Shown one piece after another: positions 24,452 through 34,121 of a stretch of DNA of 64,000 nt. How positions within the stretch are numbered: the first letter of the stretch is position 1; the number at the start of each line of letters is the position of its first letter. The notes beneath the pieces are model-generated. The model searched no databases. It saw nothing but the letters and a program-made list of their open reading frames with translations, and was not told the origin of the DNA. The position numbers and the translations under genes were made by a program. Source of the stretch: JBGPHT01 sp041484525 (GTDB lineage Bacteria; Acidobacteriota; Terriglobia; Bryobacterales; Bryobacteraceae); contig JBGPHT010000011.1 in NCBI GenBank assembly GCA_041484525.1, forward strand, positions 22,275 to 86,274, written 5' to 3'.

Positions 24452-25166
24452 GAAACAGATTGTGGGGAATGGCTTTCGAAACCTGCGACTGGAGGCGGCG
24501 TGATAGCGCGAGAACGATGAGTCCGCTACAAAGGAACAGCATGGTAGAGGGTTCGGGAGTGGTAACGCCGGCGTCGCTATTGTCAGGCGCGAAGTCCGAA
24601 ATCTGTGTATTGTTGCCGGGATCGAGACCGACACGGGGCCAGAGATTCACCTGGTAGTCGGCCGGCAGTAAGCCTTTCGACGCTAGCAGGCTAGCCGGAA
24701 CGACGCCTTGAATCGTATTCCCACTCACGGTGACGGAACCGGGCGCAAGGTTCACCGGCTGGGCGGGATCCGTCGGAGAGAAGTCGACGACTGCTCCTGT
24801 GAGATCGGGGCGAAGGACAACGACCACATCGAAGAGGACACCAGGACGGAAGGATCCGAAAAACGCCTGATGCAGTCCACGATCGACGCCCCAAACGAAC
24901 ACGGATCCCTCCGTCGTTCCGATGTGACCATTTTCCGTGCTGGTGAAGGTGAAATTCGTTCCATCGAAGAAGACTTCAGCGGTCAGGACGTCGAGGTCTC
25001 CGTTGCGGGGGCCCGTAGTGAAAGTCGGCAAGAAGTCACCGGGGATCGGATCGACGATGGTTGCCGCTGAGAGGGGAGCGCTCGTGACTCCGAGCGCGAG
25101 CATTGCGAGAACCATAAGCCGCAAGCGAACCTCGGGCGATCTTGATTGAAACGAAGATAGAGACAC
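24435..25166 (-). CDS. PEP-CTERM sorted secreted protein
   Basis: GTG 25166, preceded by AGGAG at 25176-25180, gives 243 residues with a signal peptide (LRLMVLAMLALGVTSAPLSAA). The body is strand-rich, of unknown function. The C-terminus has the sorting signal TTPEPSTMLFLCSGLIVLAL followed by SRRL, the PEP motif, membrane helix and arginine cluster recognised by exosortases. No exosortase or EPS locus is in the window, so processing relies on genes elsewhere. The gene has no co-oriented neighbour within 200 bp. Confidence 0.85.
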   Translation of the reverse strand: MSLSSFQSRSPEVRLRLMVLAMLALGVTSAPLSAATIVDPIPGDFLPTFTTGPRNGDLDVLTAEVFFDGTNFTFTSTENGHIGTTEGSVFVWGVDRGLHQAFFGSFRPGVLFDVVVVLRPDLTGAVVDFSPTDPAQPVNLAPGSVTVSGNTIQGVVPASLLASKGLLPADYQVNLWPRVGLDPGNNTQISDFAPDNSDAGVTTPEPSTMLFLCSGLIVLALSRRLQSQVSKAIPHNLFLSTRH

Positions 25167-25391
25167 TGGGTAATACTCCTTTTGTTGGTTTTCTAGCCGC
25201 GTAACGCAGTAACGTGAGAATCGGCAGGAGTCCGGGGATGAACTTTGCAGCGCACAGGCTCCCTTCTCATTTAGACTTGCGTAAACGAGCGGAGAGAGTG
25301 ACGCCGAAATGTGAGAATACGATCGGTGGGGAGGTTTTGATCGCTCAGTAACTGGCGACCCGAACGAGCTGCGGGTTCCGTTAGGCTGGGG

Positions 25392-27653
25392 CTACTTCTT
25401 ACGCCCTGCCTTCACCTTCTTCTTCGCTGGCTTTTTCTTCTTCACCAGTGGCGGAGCCCCGCCGCCAGTCCCCGTCAACAACGGAATCATGCGCGCGAGC
25501 GACATCGACGGCAGGAAGTCCGACTTCCGATACAGATCCGACAACGCTGTCGTATCCTGGGCCTTCAGTTGTGACGCCGCGACATTCTGCTCGCCCTTGC
25601 CTTCGGCCCATGCACTAGCCCAAATCTCGGCCATGCAGATACAACCCTCGCCCATGCGCACGATCGTCTTCTTGCCGAAGTCCTTCCACAAGCGATTGAG
25701 GCGGTCCGCCGGCTTGCTCTCCGCGTTGTACGCGTCCACGATATCCTTCGGAGGCAGCGCCGCGATCGTCTCCGTCATCAACTGCACTACGCGCGCGGCC
25801 GCACCGGCGCCGCCCTTGAACGTGGCCTTCACCTTCTTGTCCTTCAGGAAAGCCTCCACTCCTTCGACGATGTCCTTGGCGTGGTCGTTGAGCATCTGGG
25901 TCTCGTAAACCGAGTGCACTTTCTTCGACACCGAAGTCTGGTGGTCGGGGTCGCCGTGATGCAGCCGCGAAATGTGGAGCGGCTGGCATGCGTCGCCCAC
26001 ATAGTGCGAAATGCAGCCGGCGGCGCAGACGAACGAGAGAGCGTCGCCCTGGCCGGCGAACTTGATCATCTCGTTATATCCCTGCCACACGCGAAACGGC
26101 AGCGCGCCGGGGTTCGTCCCGGGGACCCCCTTGTAGAACTCGTCCCACACCGCCGGATCGATGTTGGCCGGGTCCTTCACAAGGTCGAGCAGCGTCTTGC
26201 CTTTGAACTTGCCCGCGAGCGCCTTCTGGTCCATGTCGGAGAAGTGATTGTTCTCGTCGTTGTTGGTATCGCCCTGGCTGATGCGGGTGGTGCGCCACAC
26301 ATCGTCGGCCACATCCGCCAGCGGCACGAAGCTATAGTGAGCCTTGTTCTTGAGGACCTTGTCCGTGACCTTCAAATCCTCCACCTGGAAGCCCACGCGA
26401 TCGATATTCTTCGACATGAGCGTCTGCAAACCCGGCAGGCCCGAGAAGCCCAGCGTGCACGCCAGCGCCCCGATCGCGTAGTGGCCCACTTCTCCCCAAT
26501 ACGCCGTCACGCCCAGATTCCAGTCGCGGATCACATCCACTTCGAGCAGGTTGCAGACGGTGCTGAGACATGTGGCCAGCGCATAAGTCGAGACCGACTG
26601 ACCGCCGCCGTCAGTGAATACCTGGCCGCCCCACTGCACTGCGATCGGCATCAGTCCGTTCTTCTGCGACTCCAGCAGCCATAGCGTTCCCGAATCGCCC
26701 GGATGAGTCCTCAGCGGCGCTCGTCCGCTGCGGCTTCCGATCAGGAAATCCGAAACGTACTCGAAGCCGCCGACGGATTTGTAGCGGTAGAACAACGCCT
26801 TGATCTGCCCGGTCATGTGGCCCGAGCCGCAGCCATAGCCCTGCACCGGACAATCGATTAATCGCAGCGTCAGGTTGTCGATCCCCAGGTCGGCCATGGG
26901 GCCCACGGTTCCCGCGCCGTACACCTGCGCCGTCCAACGCTCCAGGCAATCGACGCGGATCAGGCCGATATCCAGGTTGACGAAGACGTCTTTCCCCGCC
27001 CAGCTCGGGTACACTTCGGTGAACGGAAGGCGCGTGATCTGGCTTCCCGAACTGACACCGATACGCACCGGCGCGCCGCCGATCCGGGCATACACCGGCT
27101 CGCCTTTCGGACCGGTGACGTGGCGATTAGTCAACGCGTAGACGGTGTGCCCGTCGCTCACCAGGCAACCGATCGAAGCGATATGCTCGCGTCCCTGGAC
27201 CTGCGCGATCACCGGGAACCCGCCGCCGATTCGCGCCATCGGATAAAGGACGTTGCGCAGTTCTGTCTCCACGTAATCCTGGCGCGGCGCGTATACCACG
27301 CATACCGGAACTTTGCGCCCATCTTCGAGGTAGAGGGCCCGCGGGATCGCGTCTTCGTGCTTCAGGTCGCCGGCCTCCTTCCAGTCGTCTACGAACACCA
27401 GGACGCACGGCCACGAGTAATCGCGAACGCCGGAATTTCCCAACGTTCGGGGCGCCTGCTTCGCGGGCTTCTGCCGCGGATGGCGGCCGGGATAGGGATC
27501 GGTATTCCGGATCAGGTACAGGCCAACCGCCGTTCCCACGACATTTTCCTTGCGCATCAATTCCACATGATTCTTCTCCCGCGCCAGCAGCAGATCGGGC
27601 AGGGACAACATATTGAACTCGTTGTGCATGCTGAGGGGATTGGGGTCCTTCAC
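25392..27653 (-). CDS. Trypsin-like protease fused to an S1/P1-type nuclease domain
   Basis: The 753-residue protein has two parts. Residues about 140-365 look like a chymotrypsin-fold serine protease with His178 (ALTNRHV), Asp228 (VNLDIGLI) and Ser321 (HPGDSGTLW). Residues 386-640 resemble S1/P1 nuclease or zinc phospholipase C: WGEVGHYAIGALA (386-398), His439, HYVGD..QPLH (His550, Asp554, His560) and HSVYE (580-584), matching the trinuclear zinc ligand order of that family. In P1 nuclease the Trp is the mature N-terminus and its amino group binds zinc; here it is internal. No signal peptide is seen; the C-terminus is a lysine-rich tail (KKKKPAKKKVKAGRKK). Both activities are inferred. Confidence 0.75.
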   Translation of the reverse strand: MKDPNPLSMHNEFNMLSLPDLLLAREKNHVELMRKENVVGTAVGLYLIRNTDPYPGRHPRQKPAKQAPRTLGNSGVRDYSWPCVLVFVDDWKEAGDLKHEDAIPRALYLEDGRKVPVCVVYAPRQDYVETELRNVLYPMARIGGGFPVIAQVQGREHIASIGCLVSDGHTVYALTNRHVTGPKGEPVYARIGGAPVRIGVSSGSQITRLPFTEVYPSWAGKDVFVNLDIGLIRVDCLERWTAQVYGAGTVGPMADLGIDNLTLRLIDCPVQGYGCGSGHMTGQIKALFYRYKSVGGFEYVSDFLIGSRSGRAPLRTHPGDSGTLWLLESQKNGLMPIAVQWGGQVFTDGGGQSVSTYALATCLSTVCNLLEVDVIRDWNLGVTAYWGEVGHYAIGALACTLGFSGLPGLQTLMSKNIDRVGFQVEDLKVTDKVLKNKAHYSFVPLADVADDVWRTTRISQGDTNNDENNHFSDMDQKALAGKFKGKTLLDLVKDPANIDPAVWDEFYKGVPGTNPGALPFRVWQGYNEMIKFAGQGDALSFVCAAGCISHYVGDACQPLHISRLHHGDPDHQTSVSKKVHSVYETQMLNDHAKDIVEGVEAFLKDKKVKATFKGGAGAAARVVQLMTETIAALPPKDIVDAYNAESKPADRLNRLWKDFGKKTIVRMGEGCICMAEIWASAWAEGKGEQNVAASQLKAQDTTALSDLYRKSDFLPSMSLARMIPLLTGTGGGAPPLVKKKKPAKKKVKAGRKK

Positions 27654-27746
27654 TTCTTCATCGCTCCTCCGGTCGTCGTGATGCTATCACTTCAGTTGCC
27701 GCCTGCTGTAAAAGCGGAAATGCCTGCCGAAAGAGGACAATGATCT

Positions 27747-28298
27747 CTAGCCACCCGTCAGCACATCGCGCGTCCGGACCACCGTGCAGTATTCCCCGTG
27801 CAGGTTGGCGAGACTCATCGCGTGGACCTCCGATGCCGTATGGAAAGTGCCGTACCAGTCCTTCCGCCCGAAAGTAAATATCGCGTCTTCCACGAGAAAG
27901 GTTTCGAACCCGAGATTCCCCGCCATCCGCACGGTCGCCTCCACGGAATTGTTGGTGATCACCCCGGCCACCACCAACCGTGTCTGATTCGCCCGCCGCA
28001 GCCTCGCCTCGAGATCGGTGCCGATGAACGCGCTGTTGGTTTGCTTCGGAATGACGGGCTCCCCGTCGAGCGGCTGCGCCTCAGCTTTGAACTCGTGCCC
28101 CTCCTGCCCCGGCCGGTAGTGCGACGCCGGCTCGGTGGAATCGTGCCGGATATGGTAGATTGGCCCTCCGGCAGCCCTCCACGCCGCGAGCAGCGCCGCG
28201 ATATTCTTCTCCGCCTCGGGATTGTTGCGCTCGCCCCAACTCGGGTCGTCGATCGCCTTCTGCACATCGATCACGATCAGCGCAGCGTTCGTATCCAT
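27747..28298 (-). CDS. Isochorismatase-family (cysteine-hydrolase-like) protein
   Basis: ATG 28298 gives 183 residues beginning MDTNAALIVIDVQKA, the family start with its catalytic Asp. PKQTNSAFIGTDLEARL carries the catalytic Lys. The usual cysteine in the GVxTNxCVExT motif is Ser (GVITNNSVEAT), as in isochorismatase-type members that do not use thiol chemistry; so a nicotinamidase-like reaction is unlikely and hydrolysis of a vinyl ether or a non-enzymatic role is possible. The substrate is unknown. It diverges from the VOC gene. Confidence 0.85.
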   Translation of the reverse strand: MDTNAALIVIDVQKAIDDPSWGERNNPEAEKNIAALLAAWRAAGGPIYHIRHDSTEPASHYRPGQEGHEFKAEAQPLDGEPVIPKQTNSAFIGTDLEARLRRANQTRLVVAGVITNNSVEATVRMAGNLGFETFLVEDAIFTFGRKDWYGTFHTASEVHAMSLANLHGEYCTVVRTRDVLTGG

Positions 28299-28384
28299 CT
28301 CGTAATTTGACCACGCCGACAAATTTTCCTGCACACTGTCGATTCAGCCGCCCCTCAATCGTCTTACTGAAGGAAAAGAACACC

Positions 28385-28744
28385 ATGCCAAACCCTTTCG
28401 TACACGTGGAACTGAATACCACGGATGTGGATAAAGCCAAAGCCTTCTACGGAAAGCTCTTCGAATGGACGCTGGAAGACATTCCGATGGGAGATCTCGC
28501 CTACACAATGATCAAAGTCGGAAAAGGAACCGGACGAGGGATGATGAAGCAACTCATTCCCGGGGCTCCTTCGTCATGGCTCGCCTATGTAGAGGTTGCC
28601 GACATCAAGGCCGCCACGCAGAAGGCCAAGTCTCTGGGCGCGACCATCATGAAAGATGTCACCGAGGTCATGGGCATGGGTTGGCTGACCATCCTCACCG
28701 ACCCGACTGGCGCCATGCTCGGCCTGTGGCAGACCAAGACGTAA
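28385..28744 (+). CDS. VOC (glyoxalase/bleomycin-resistance fold) protein
   Basis: The 119-residue protein has the two-module VOC fold: VHVELNTTDVDKAKAFYGKLF at the start, then SWLAYVEVADIKAATQKAKS and the closing WLTILTDPTGAMLGLWQ. Members bind divalent metal or small molecules, and activity varies widely; this subgroup is often annotated only as VOC. AAGGA at 28369-28373 precedes ATG 28385. It is followed by a strong hairpin, so it is probably a single-gene transcript. Confidence 0.88.
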   Translation: MPNPFVHVELNTTDVDKAKAFYGKLFEWTLEDIPMGDLAYTMIKVGKGTGRGMMKQLIPGAPSSWLAYVEVADIKAATQKAKSLGATIMKDVTEVMGMGWLTILTDPTGAMLGLWQTKT

Positions 28745-28755
28745 ACCGATAACCA

Positions 28756-28783
28756 GCCCCCGCCCGGCCAACCGCGCGGGGGC
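28756..28783 (+). terminator. GC-rich hairpin after the VOC gene
   Basis: GCCCCCGC and GCGGGGGC make a perfect 8-bp stem with a 12-base loop, beginning 11 bases after the stop codon. There is no U tract, so it is a stem-loop terminator or 3'-end stabiliser of the kind common in GC-rich genomes. Confidence 0.5.
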
Positions 28784-28831
28784 GTCGCTCCGGCGCCGCC
28801 AGTGGTAGAGTGTCGCTATAGGAGGAAATCG

Positions 28832-29728
28832 ATGGCTCATTGCAGCAGACGTGGTTTCCTGAAGGCTGGTCTGGCTGCCGGTGTTCTGACCGGAATAGGC
28901 GGGCCGCGCGCACTTGCCCAGAAATCCAAACGGTCGGCCACCGACTGGGTGACACTCGGCAAATCCAACGTGAAAGTCACGCGCCTCGCCTTCGGAACCG
29001 GAACCCACGGAGGCCGCGTGCAGCGCGACCTGGGGCAGGAAGAATTCACCCGCCTGGTGCGCCACGCCTACGACCGCGGCATCCGGTTTTTCGAAACCGC
29101 GGAGAGCTATCGCGGCATGCCGGAGATGCTGGCCAGCGCGCTGAAGGGCATTCCACGCGACAGCTACAAGCTGATGACGAAGTACAGCACGCCGGCCTCA
29201 GGCGACCCGTCGCCCAAGATCGACCTGTTCCGCCGGCAGCTCAATAGCGAGTACATCGACATCCTGCTGCTGCACTGCCTGCGCCCCCCGACGTGGTCGA
29301 GCGAGTATGCCGCGCTGCAGGACGGGTTCTCGGAAGCGAAATCGAAGAAGATCATTCTCTCGCACGGCGCTTCCGTGCACGGCCTTCCGGCGCTGCGGAC
29401 GTTCCCAGGGAATAAGTGGCTGGACATCGCCATGATCCGGATGAACCACAACGGCACCCGCATGGACACGCCCGAACAGGTCGAAGTCGACAAGCCAGGC
29501 GAGGTGGACGAAGTGGTGGCGCACACCAAGAAAGTCCACACGCAAGGCATGGGTGTGATCAGCATGAAGTTGTGCGGCGAAGGCCGCTTCACGCGCGCCG
29601 AAGACCGCGACGCCGCCATGAAATTCGCGTTCGACGCAGCCGGCGTGGATGCCGTGACCATCGGCTTCAAGAACATTGCCGAGATCGATGAGGCGATCGA
29701 TCGGATGGCGCGGGTGCTGAACACGTAA
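28832..29728 (+). CDS. Tat-exported aldo/keto reductase
   Basis: ATG 28832, with GGAGG at 28821-28825, gives 298 residues opening with a twin-arginine signal (CSRRGFLKAGLAAGVLTG). The aldo/keto reductase barrel follows. Of the catalytic tetrad, Tyr93, Lys117 and His148 are present, but the usual Asp is Glu88 (FFETAESY). The C-terminal part includes MGVISMKLCGEGR and DAVTIGFKNIAEIDEAI, typical of the family. Export of an NADPH enzyme is odd, since the folded holo-enzyme would need Tat to carry its cofactor. The substrate is unknown. Confidence 0.87.
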   Translation: MAHCSRRGFLKAGLAAGVLTGIGGPRALAQKSKRSATDWVTLGKSNVKVTRLAFGTGTHGGRVQRDLGQEEFTRLVRHAYDRGIRFFETAESYRGMPEMLASALKGIPRDSYKLMTKYSTPASGDPSPKIDLFRRQLNSEYIDILLLHCLRPPTWSSEYAALQDGFSEAKSKKIILSHGASVHGLPALRTFPGNKWLDIAMIRMNHNGTRMDTPEQVEVDKPGEVDEVVAHTKKVHTQGMGVISMKLCGEGRFTRAEDRDAAMKFAFDAAGVDAVTIGFKNIAEIDEAIDRMARVLNT

Positions 29729-29738
29729 GCAGAGACGC

Positions 29739-29810
29739 TCATCGCCGAGACGCCGAGACTGCGAAGGAAAAGGCAAATCCTGCTCGGCGGTCTCGGCGCC
29801 TCGGCGGTGA
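29739..29810. repeat. Palindromic intergenic element, copy 1
   Basis: An imperfect inverted repeat with arms TCATCGCCGAGACGCCGAGA and TCTCGGCGCCTCGGCGGTGA, separated by about 32 bases. The arms are nearly identical to those of the element at 45471-45562. It begins 10 bases after the aldo/keto reductase stop codon, exactly as copy 2 begins 10 bases after its upstream stop codon. It encodes no protein and could fold into a long RNA hairpin. Confidence 0.8.
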
Positions 29811-29858
29811 ATAGAGATTTTCGGTCTCCGCCCATCGTGCTATATTGTCTGGGCCGCC

Positions 29859-30245
29859 ATGCCTGACGCGAAGAATCCACTGGACCGGCTCGACCATCAG
29901 GAACTCATCTGGTTGATGTCTATTCTGAAAGACGCCTGCCGCGAGCGTCTGAAAAAAAATCTTGTCAGCCAGCAGTTCGAAGAGCGGCTCTATCAGCGCG
30001 GGCCGGTCGAAGGACGGCTGGATCCGCGAACGTTTTTGAAAATCTGGGAGCCGCGGTATCGCAAGTTTCTCGAAGTTGCCGCGGAATTGCATTCGCAGCT
30101 TGAGGCGGAGGATGCGCGGGCGGTCGCCGAATCGCTGCGCGCGCAGTTCGAGCCGGATGCGGTTTCGCGGCACGGGCCTGGTTCGGCGCACGTTATGATT
30201 GAGAAGAATGGCTCAGGTTCTGGACGGAAATCGCGTCCGCGATGA
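29859..30245 (+). CDS. Hypothetical helical protein
   Basis: The 128-residue product is predicted mainly helical (LDRLDHQELIWLMSILKDACRERL; YRKFLEVAAELHSQLEAEDARAVAESL), without signal peptide or membrane segment. I do not recognise a family. Its last 38 bases overlap folD in a different frame, which is a long overlap; a shorter true C-terminus cannot be excluded, but no earlier stop exists in the frame. ATG 29859 has no strong ribosome binding site. Confidence 0.55.
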   Translation: MPDAKNPLDRLDHQELIWLMSILKDACRERLKKNLVSQQFEERLYQRGPVEGRLDPRTFLKIWEPRYRKFLEVAAELHSQLEAEDARAVAESLRAQFEPDAVSRHGPGSAHVMIEKNGSGSGRKSRPR

Positions 30246-31125
30246 GATCAAGAGCGAGCTGAAGCCGCGTATCGCGGCGCTCGCCTCCAAAGGGCGTCCC
30301 GGTCTAGCCGTCGTACTCGCCGGGAACAATCCAGCTTCCGCGATTTACGTCCGCAATAAAGTGAGGGCCTGCCAGGAACTCGGGATCCACTCCGAAAAAC
30401 TCACGCCGCCGGATTCCGTCTCGACCGAAGAACTGCTCGGCATCATCGGCGAGTTGAATGCGCGGCCCGACATCGATGGCATCCTGGTGCAGCTTCCGCT
30501 GCCGCCGCAAGTGGAAGCGAAACGGATCCTGCTGGCGGTCGCGCCCGAAAAAGACGTCGATGGTTTCCATCCCTGTAACGTCGGCAGGCTGGTGGCCGGA
30601 TTGCCGGGGCCGCGCGCCTGCACGCCGGCCGGCATCATCCAGTTGCTGAAACGATACGGGATCGCGATTGGCGGAAGGCACGCGGTAGTGGTAGGGCGCA
30701 GCGACATTGTCGGCAAGCCCATTGCCATGCTCTTGTTGCACGAGAACGCCACAGTCACCATCTGCCACTCGAGAACGCCCGACCTGGCGGCGATCTGCCG
30801 CGAGGCCGATATCCTGGTGGCCGCGATTGGCCGCGCCGCCATGATCAAGGGCGATTTCCTCAAGCCGGGCGTGACCGTGATCGACGTCGGCACTAACCAC
30901 ATCGATAAGCGCGAGGACGCGGCGCGGATTTTCCGGAACTCCGCCGAGAAGCTTGCGTCTTTCGATAAGAGGGGAAGTGTGCTGGTAGGCGACGTCGACC
31001 CGTTCGACGTAGTGGAGAAGGCGTCGGCATACTCGCCCGTCCCCGGCGGCGTGGGGCCCCTGACCATCGCGATGTTGATGGTGAATACGGTCGCCTCCGC
31101 CGAACGCCGGGCCGGAATATGTTGA
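30208..31125 (+). CDS. folD: Methylenetetrahydrofolate dehydrogenase/cyclohydrolase
   Basis: The 305-residue bifunctional enzyme oxidises methylene-THF to methenyl-THF and hydrolyses it to formyl-THF. Family motifs are VVLAGNNPASAIYVRNKVRA (Tyr and Lys of the active site), DGILVQLPLPP, the NADP-binding GRSDIVGKPIAMLL and closing SPVPGGVGPLTIAMLM. ATG 30208 is chosen over TTG 30199 because it follows GAGAAGA at usual distance and yields the normal family start. It overlaps coaE by seven bases. Confidence 0.96.
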   Translation: MAQVLDGNRVRDEIKSELKPRIAALASKGRPGLAVVLAGNNPASAIYVRNKVRACQELGIHSEKLTPPDSVSTEELLGIIGELNARPDIDGILVQLPLPPQVEAKRILLAVAPEKDVDGFHPCNVGRLVAGLPGPRACTPAGIIQLLKRYGIAIGGRHAVVVGRSDIVGKPIAMLLLHENATVTICHSRTPDLAAICREADILVAAIGRAAMIKGDFLKPGVTVIDVGTNHIDKREDAARIFRNSAEKLASFDKRGSVLVGDVDPFDVVEKASAYSPVPGGVGPLTIAMLMVNTVASAERRAGIC

Positions 31126-31720
31126 GGGTGGGGCTGACGGGTGGTCTGGCGTGCGGCAAGACGTTCGTGGGCGAAGCGCTGGCCGGCTATGGGTGCCTGC
31201 TGATCCAGGCGGATGAATTGGGGCACGCCGTGCTTGAACCCGGCGGCGAGGCGTACAATGCAGTCGTGCGGGAATTCGGGGGCGAGATCCTCACGAGCGA
31301 CGGCCGTATCGACCGGCGGCTGCTGGCGGCGCGCGTTTTCGGCCATCCCGAAAGGTTGGCGCAGTTGAACGCGCTGGTGCATCCGCCGGTGGTTCGGCGG
31401 GAGGAAGAACTGATCGCCGAATTTGCCGCGCGCGAGCCGCAGGGTATCGCGGTGGTGGAGGCCGCTATCCTGATCGAAACCGGCAGCTACAAGCGATTCG
31501 ACAAGATGATTCTGGTGACGTGCGAGGAGGAGCAGCAGGTGGAGCGGGCGCTGCGCCGCGAAGGCGCCGTGGCGGAGGACGTGCGGGCGCGCATCAGCCG
31601 CCAGATGCCACTGGCCGAGAAACGAAAATTCGCCGATTTCGTCATAGATACATCCGGGGAGAAACCCGAAACCCTGCGGCAGACCCGGGCCGTCTACGAA
31701 GCATTACGGAGTATCGAATC

Positions 31721-31724
<4 letters not shown>
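31119..31724 (+). CDS. coaE: Dephospho-CoA kinase
   Basis: The 201-residue enzyme catalyses the last CoA step, phosphorylating the 3'-hydroxyl of dephospho-CoA. It has the P-loop GLTGGLACGKT at the start, QADELGHAVLEPGG (the family DAD-like region, here QAD), VHPPVVRREEE and a LID region RISRQMPLAEKRKFADFVIDT. The gene starts inside folD and its stop overlaps the HtrA gene start (ATGA), so folD, coaE and the protease form a tightly coupled operon. Confidence 0.95.
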
Positions 31725-32866
<1,142 letters not shown>

Positions 32867-32980
32867 AGATGTCGTGGTCCACTTGCCGATCGGCGGAACG
32901 GTGCTGACGGTGAGTATCCATGGCTCTGCTCCACGGCTCTACTCGAACTGCATGTTCAACAAGCGGCGGCTGAGTATCAC

Positions 32981-33002
32981 GACCGACCGTCAGGGAGCAG
33001 TT
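32981..33002. repeat. Short dispersed hairpin repeat, copy d
   Basis: GACCGACCGTCAGGGAGCAG then TT, between the convergent htrA-like and aldolase genes. It shares the ACCGTNAGGGAGC core with the other three copies, with CAG replacing CGG in the right arm. Confidence 0.4.
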
Positions 33003-33022
33003 GGTGAGGGCACCGCGAACGG

Positions 33023-34117
33023 CTACTGCAATTTCCCGCGCCCGTCGACTTTCCACGTCTCTTCTACCGTATCGCCGCGCACGCCGTAGACTTGCTCGTG
33101 CAGATTCACGGCCACGCAAATGTGGTTGGGGATTATGTGCACGCGGTCGCCGATTGAGAACTCGCGTTCGGCGCGGGTGATGTCCACGTAGCCGTGTTCC
33201 TCATTCATCTTGTGGAAGCGCGCGCCGGGCGATTCTACTACGGAGCCGAATGTCACTTCGGAAGAGCTTGCCAAGCGGTCGGATGAAAATGTCTTGGAGC
33301 CACCGTCGATAATCATCTGGCCGGGGCGGGAAGTCGAGACTACGGTTGCGAGGATGGTGGCGGCGCAGTCCTCGACAGCGCACCCGCCGCTGCGCACGGT
33401 ATTGACGTCATTAAACACGTAGGTGCCGGGACGGATTTCCGTGAGGCCTTGCACCTCGTGCGAATGGAACAGCGTGGGCGTGGAACCGCCGCTGACGACC
33501 TTGGGCTCCAGGCCGGCGCGGCGAAAGTCGTCCAGGATCGACGCCACGAGGCCGGATAACTGCTCGAGGGCATGGCGGCCAAGCTCGTCGAGATCCTTGA
33601 TGTGACCGGGGTAGAAGGTGATGCCTTCGAACGAAAGGTGCGGGAGATTTTCGATCGACTGCGCCAGTTCGAGTAGCAGTTCACCCGGCGATACTCCGAC
33701 GCGCCCCAGGCCGACATCGACTTCCGCCAGCACGCCGACTTCGATCTGTGCGGCGCGCGCGGCGTCGGCAAGCTGGCGCGCTGCGATGGGGCTGTCGAGC
33801 GCGACCGTGAGCCGGGTGCGCCGCGCGACCTCCATCAGACGCTCCAGTTTGGCGCGGCCAATGATGGGGTAGGCGAGCAGTAGGTCGCTGGGCTCGGCGC
33901 CCAACATGACTTCCGCTTCCGACACCTTGGCGACAGTCAGGCCCGCCGCGCCGGCTGCGAGCTGCCGTTTTCCGATGCGGATGGACTTGTGCGTTTTGGT
34001 GTGCGGCCGCAGCCGGAGGCCGTGCCGGCGTGTGTAATCCGCCACCCGCTCGAGATTGCGTTCGAGGATGTCCAGGTCTACCAGCAGGGCGGGCGTGTCG
34101 ATTTCGGAAACGTGCAT
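33023..34117 (-). CDS. D-threonine aldolase / D-serine dehydratase-like PLP enzyme
   Basis: ATG 34117 gives 364 residues with the alanine-racemase N-terminal barrel: EIDTPALLVDLDILERNL, LRPHTKTHKS (the PLP-lysine region), EVDVGLGRVGV, FEGITFYPGH, VVSGGSTPT. The C-terminal domain has IPNHICVAVNL, with the H-x-C metal site typical of this family. Members cleave D-threonine or D-beta-hydroxy amino acids, or deaminate D-serine; the exact substrate cannot be told. The frame continues upstream without a stop into the FUSC gene, but this is best explained by an indel there, so ATG 34117 is taken as the start. Confidence 0.88.
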   Translation of the reverse strand: MHVSEIDTPALLVDLDILERNLERVADYTRRHGLRLRPHTKTHKSIRIGKRQLAAGAAGLTVAKVSEAEVMLGAEPSDLLLAYPIIGRAKLERLMEVARRTRLTVALDSPIAARQLADAARAAQIEVGVLAEVDVGLGRVGVSPGELLLELAQSIENLPHLSFEGITFYPGHIKDLDELGRHALEQLSGLVASILDDFRRAGLEPKVVSGGSTPTLFHSHEVQGLTEIRPGTYVFNDVNTVRSGGCAVEDCAATILATVVSTSRPGQMIIDGGSKTFSSDRLASSSEVTFGSVVESPGARFHKMNEEHGYVDITRAEREFSIGDRVHIIPNHICVAVNLHEQVYGVRGDTVEETWKVDGRGKLQ

Positions 34118-34121
34118 GTAC

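Noticed and set aside
29739..29810. Rho-independent terminator of the aldo/keto reductase
   Set aside because: There is no U tract, and the same arms recur inside the cytochrome operon, so it is better described as a repeat element.
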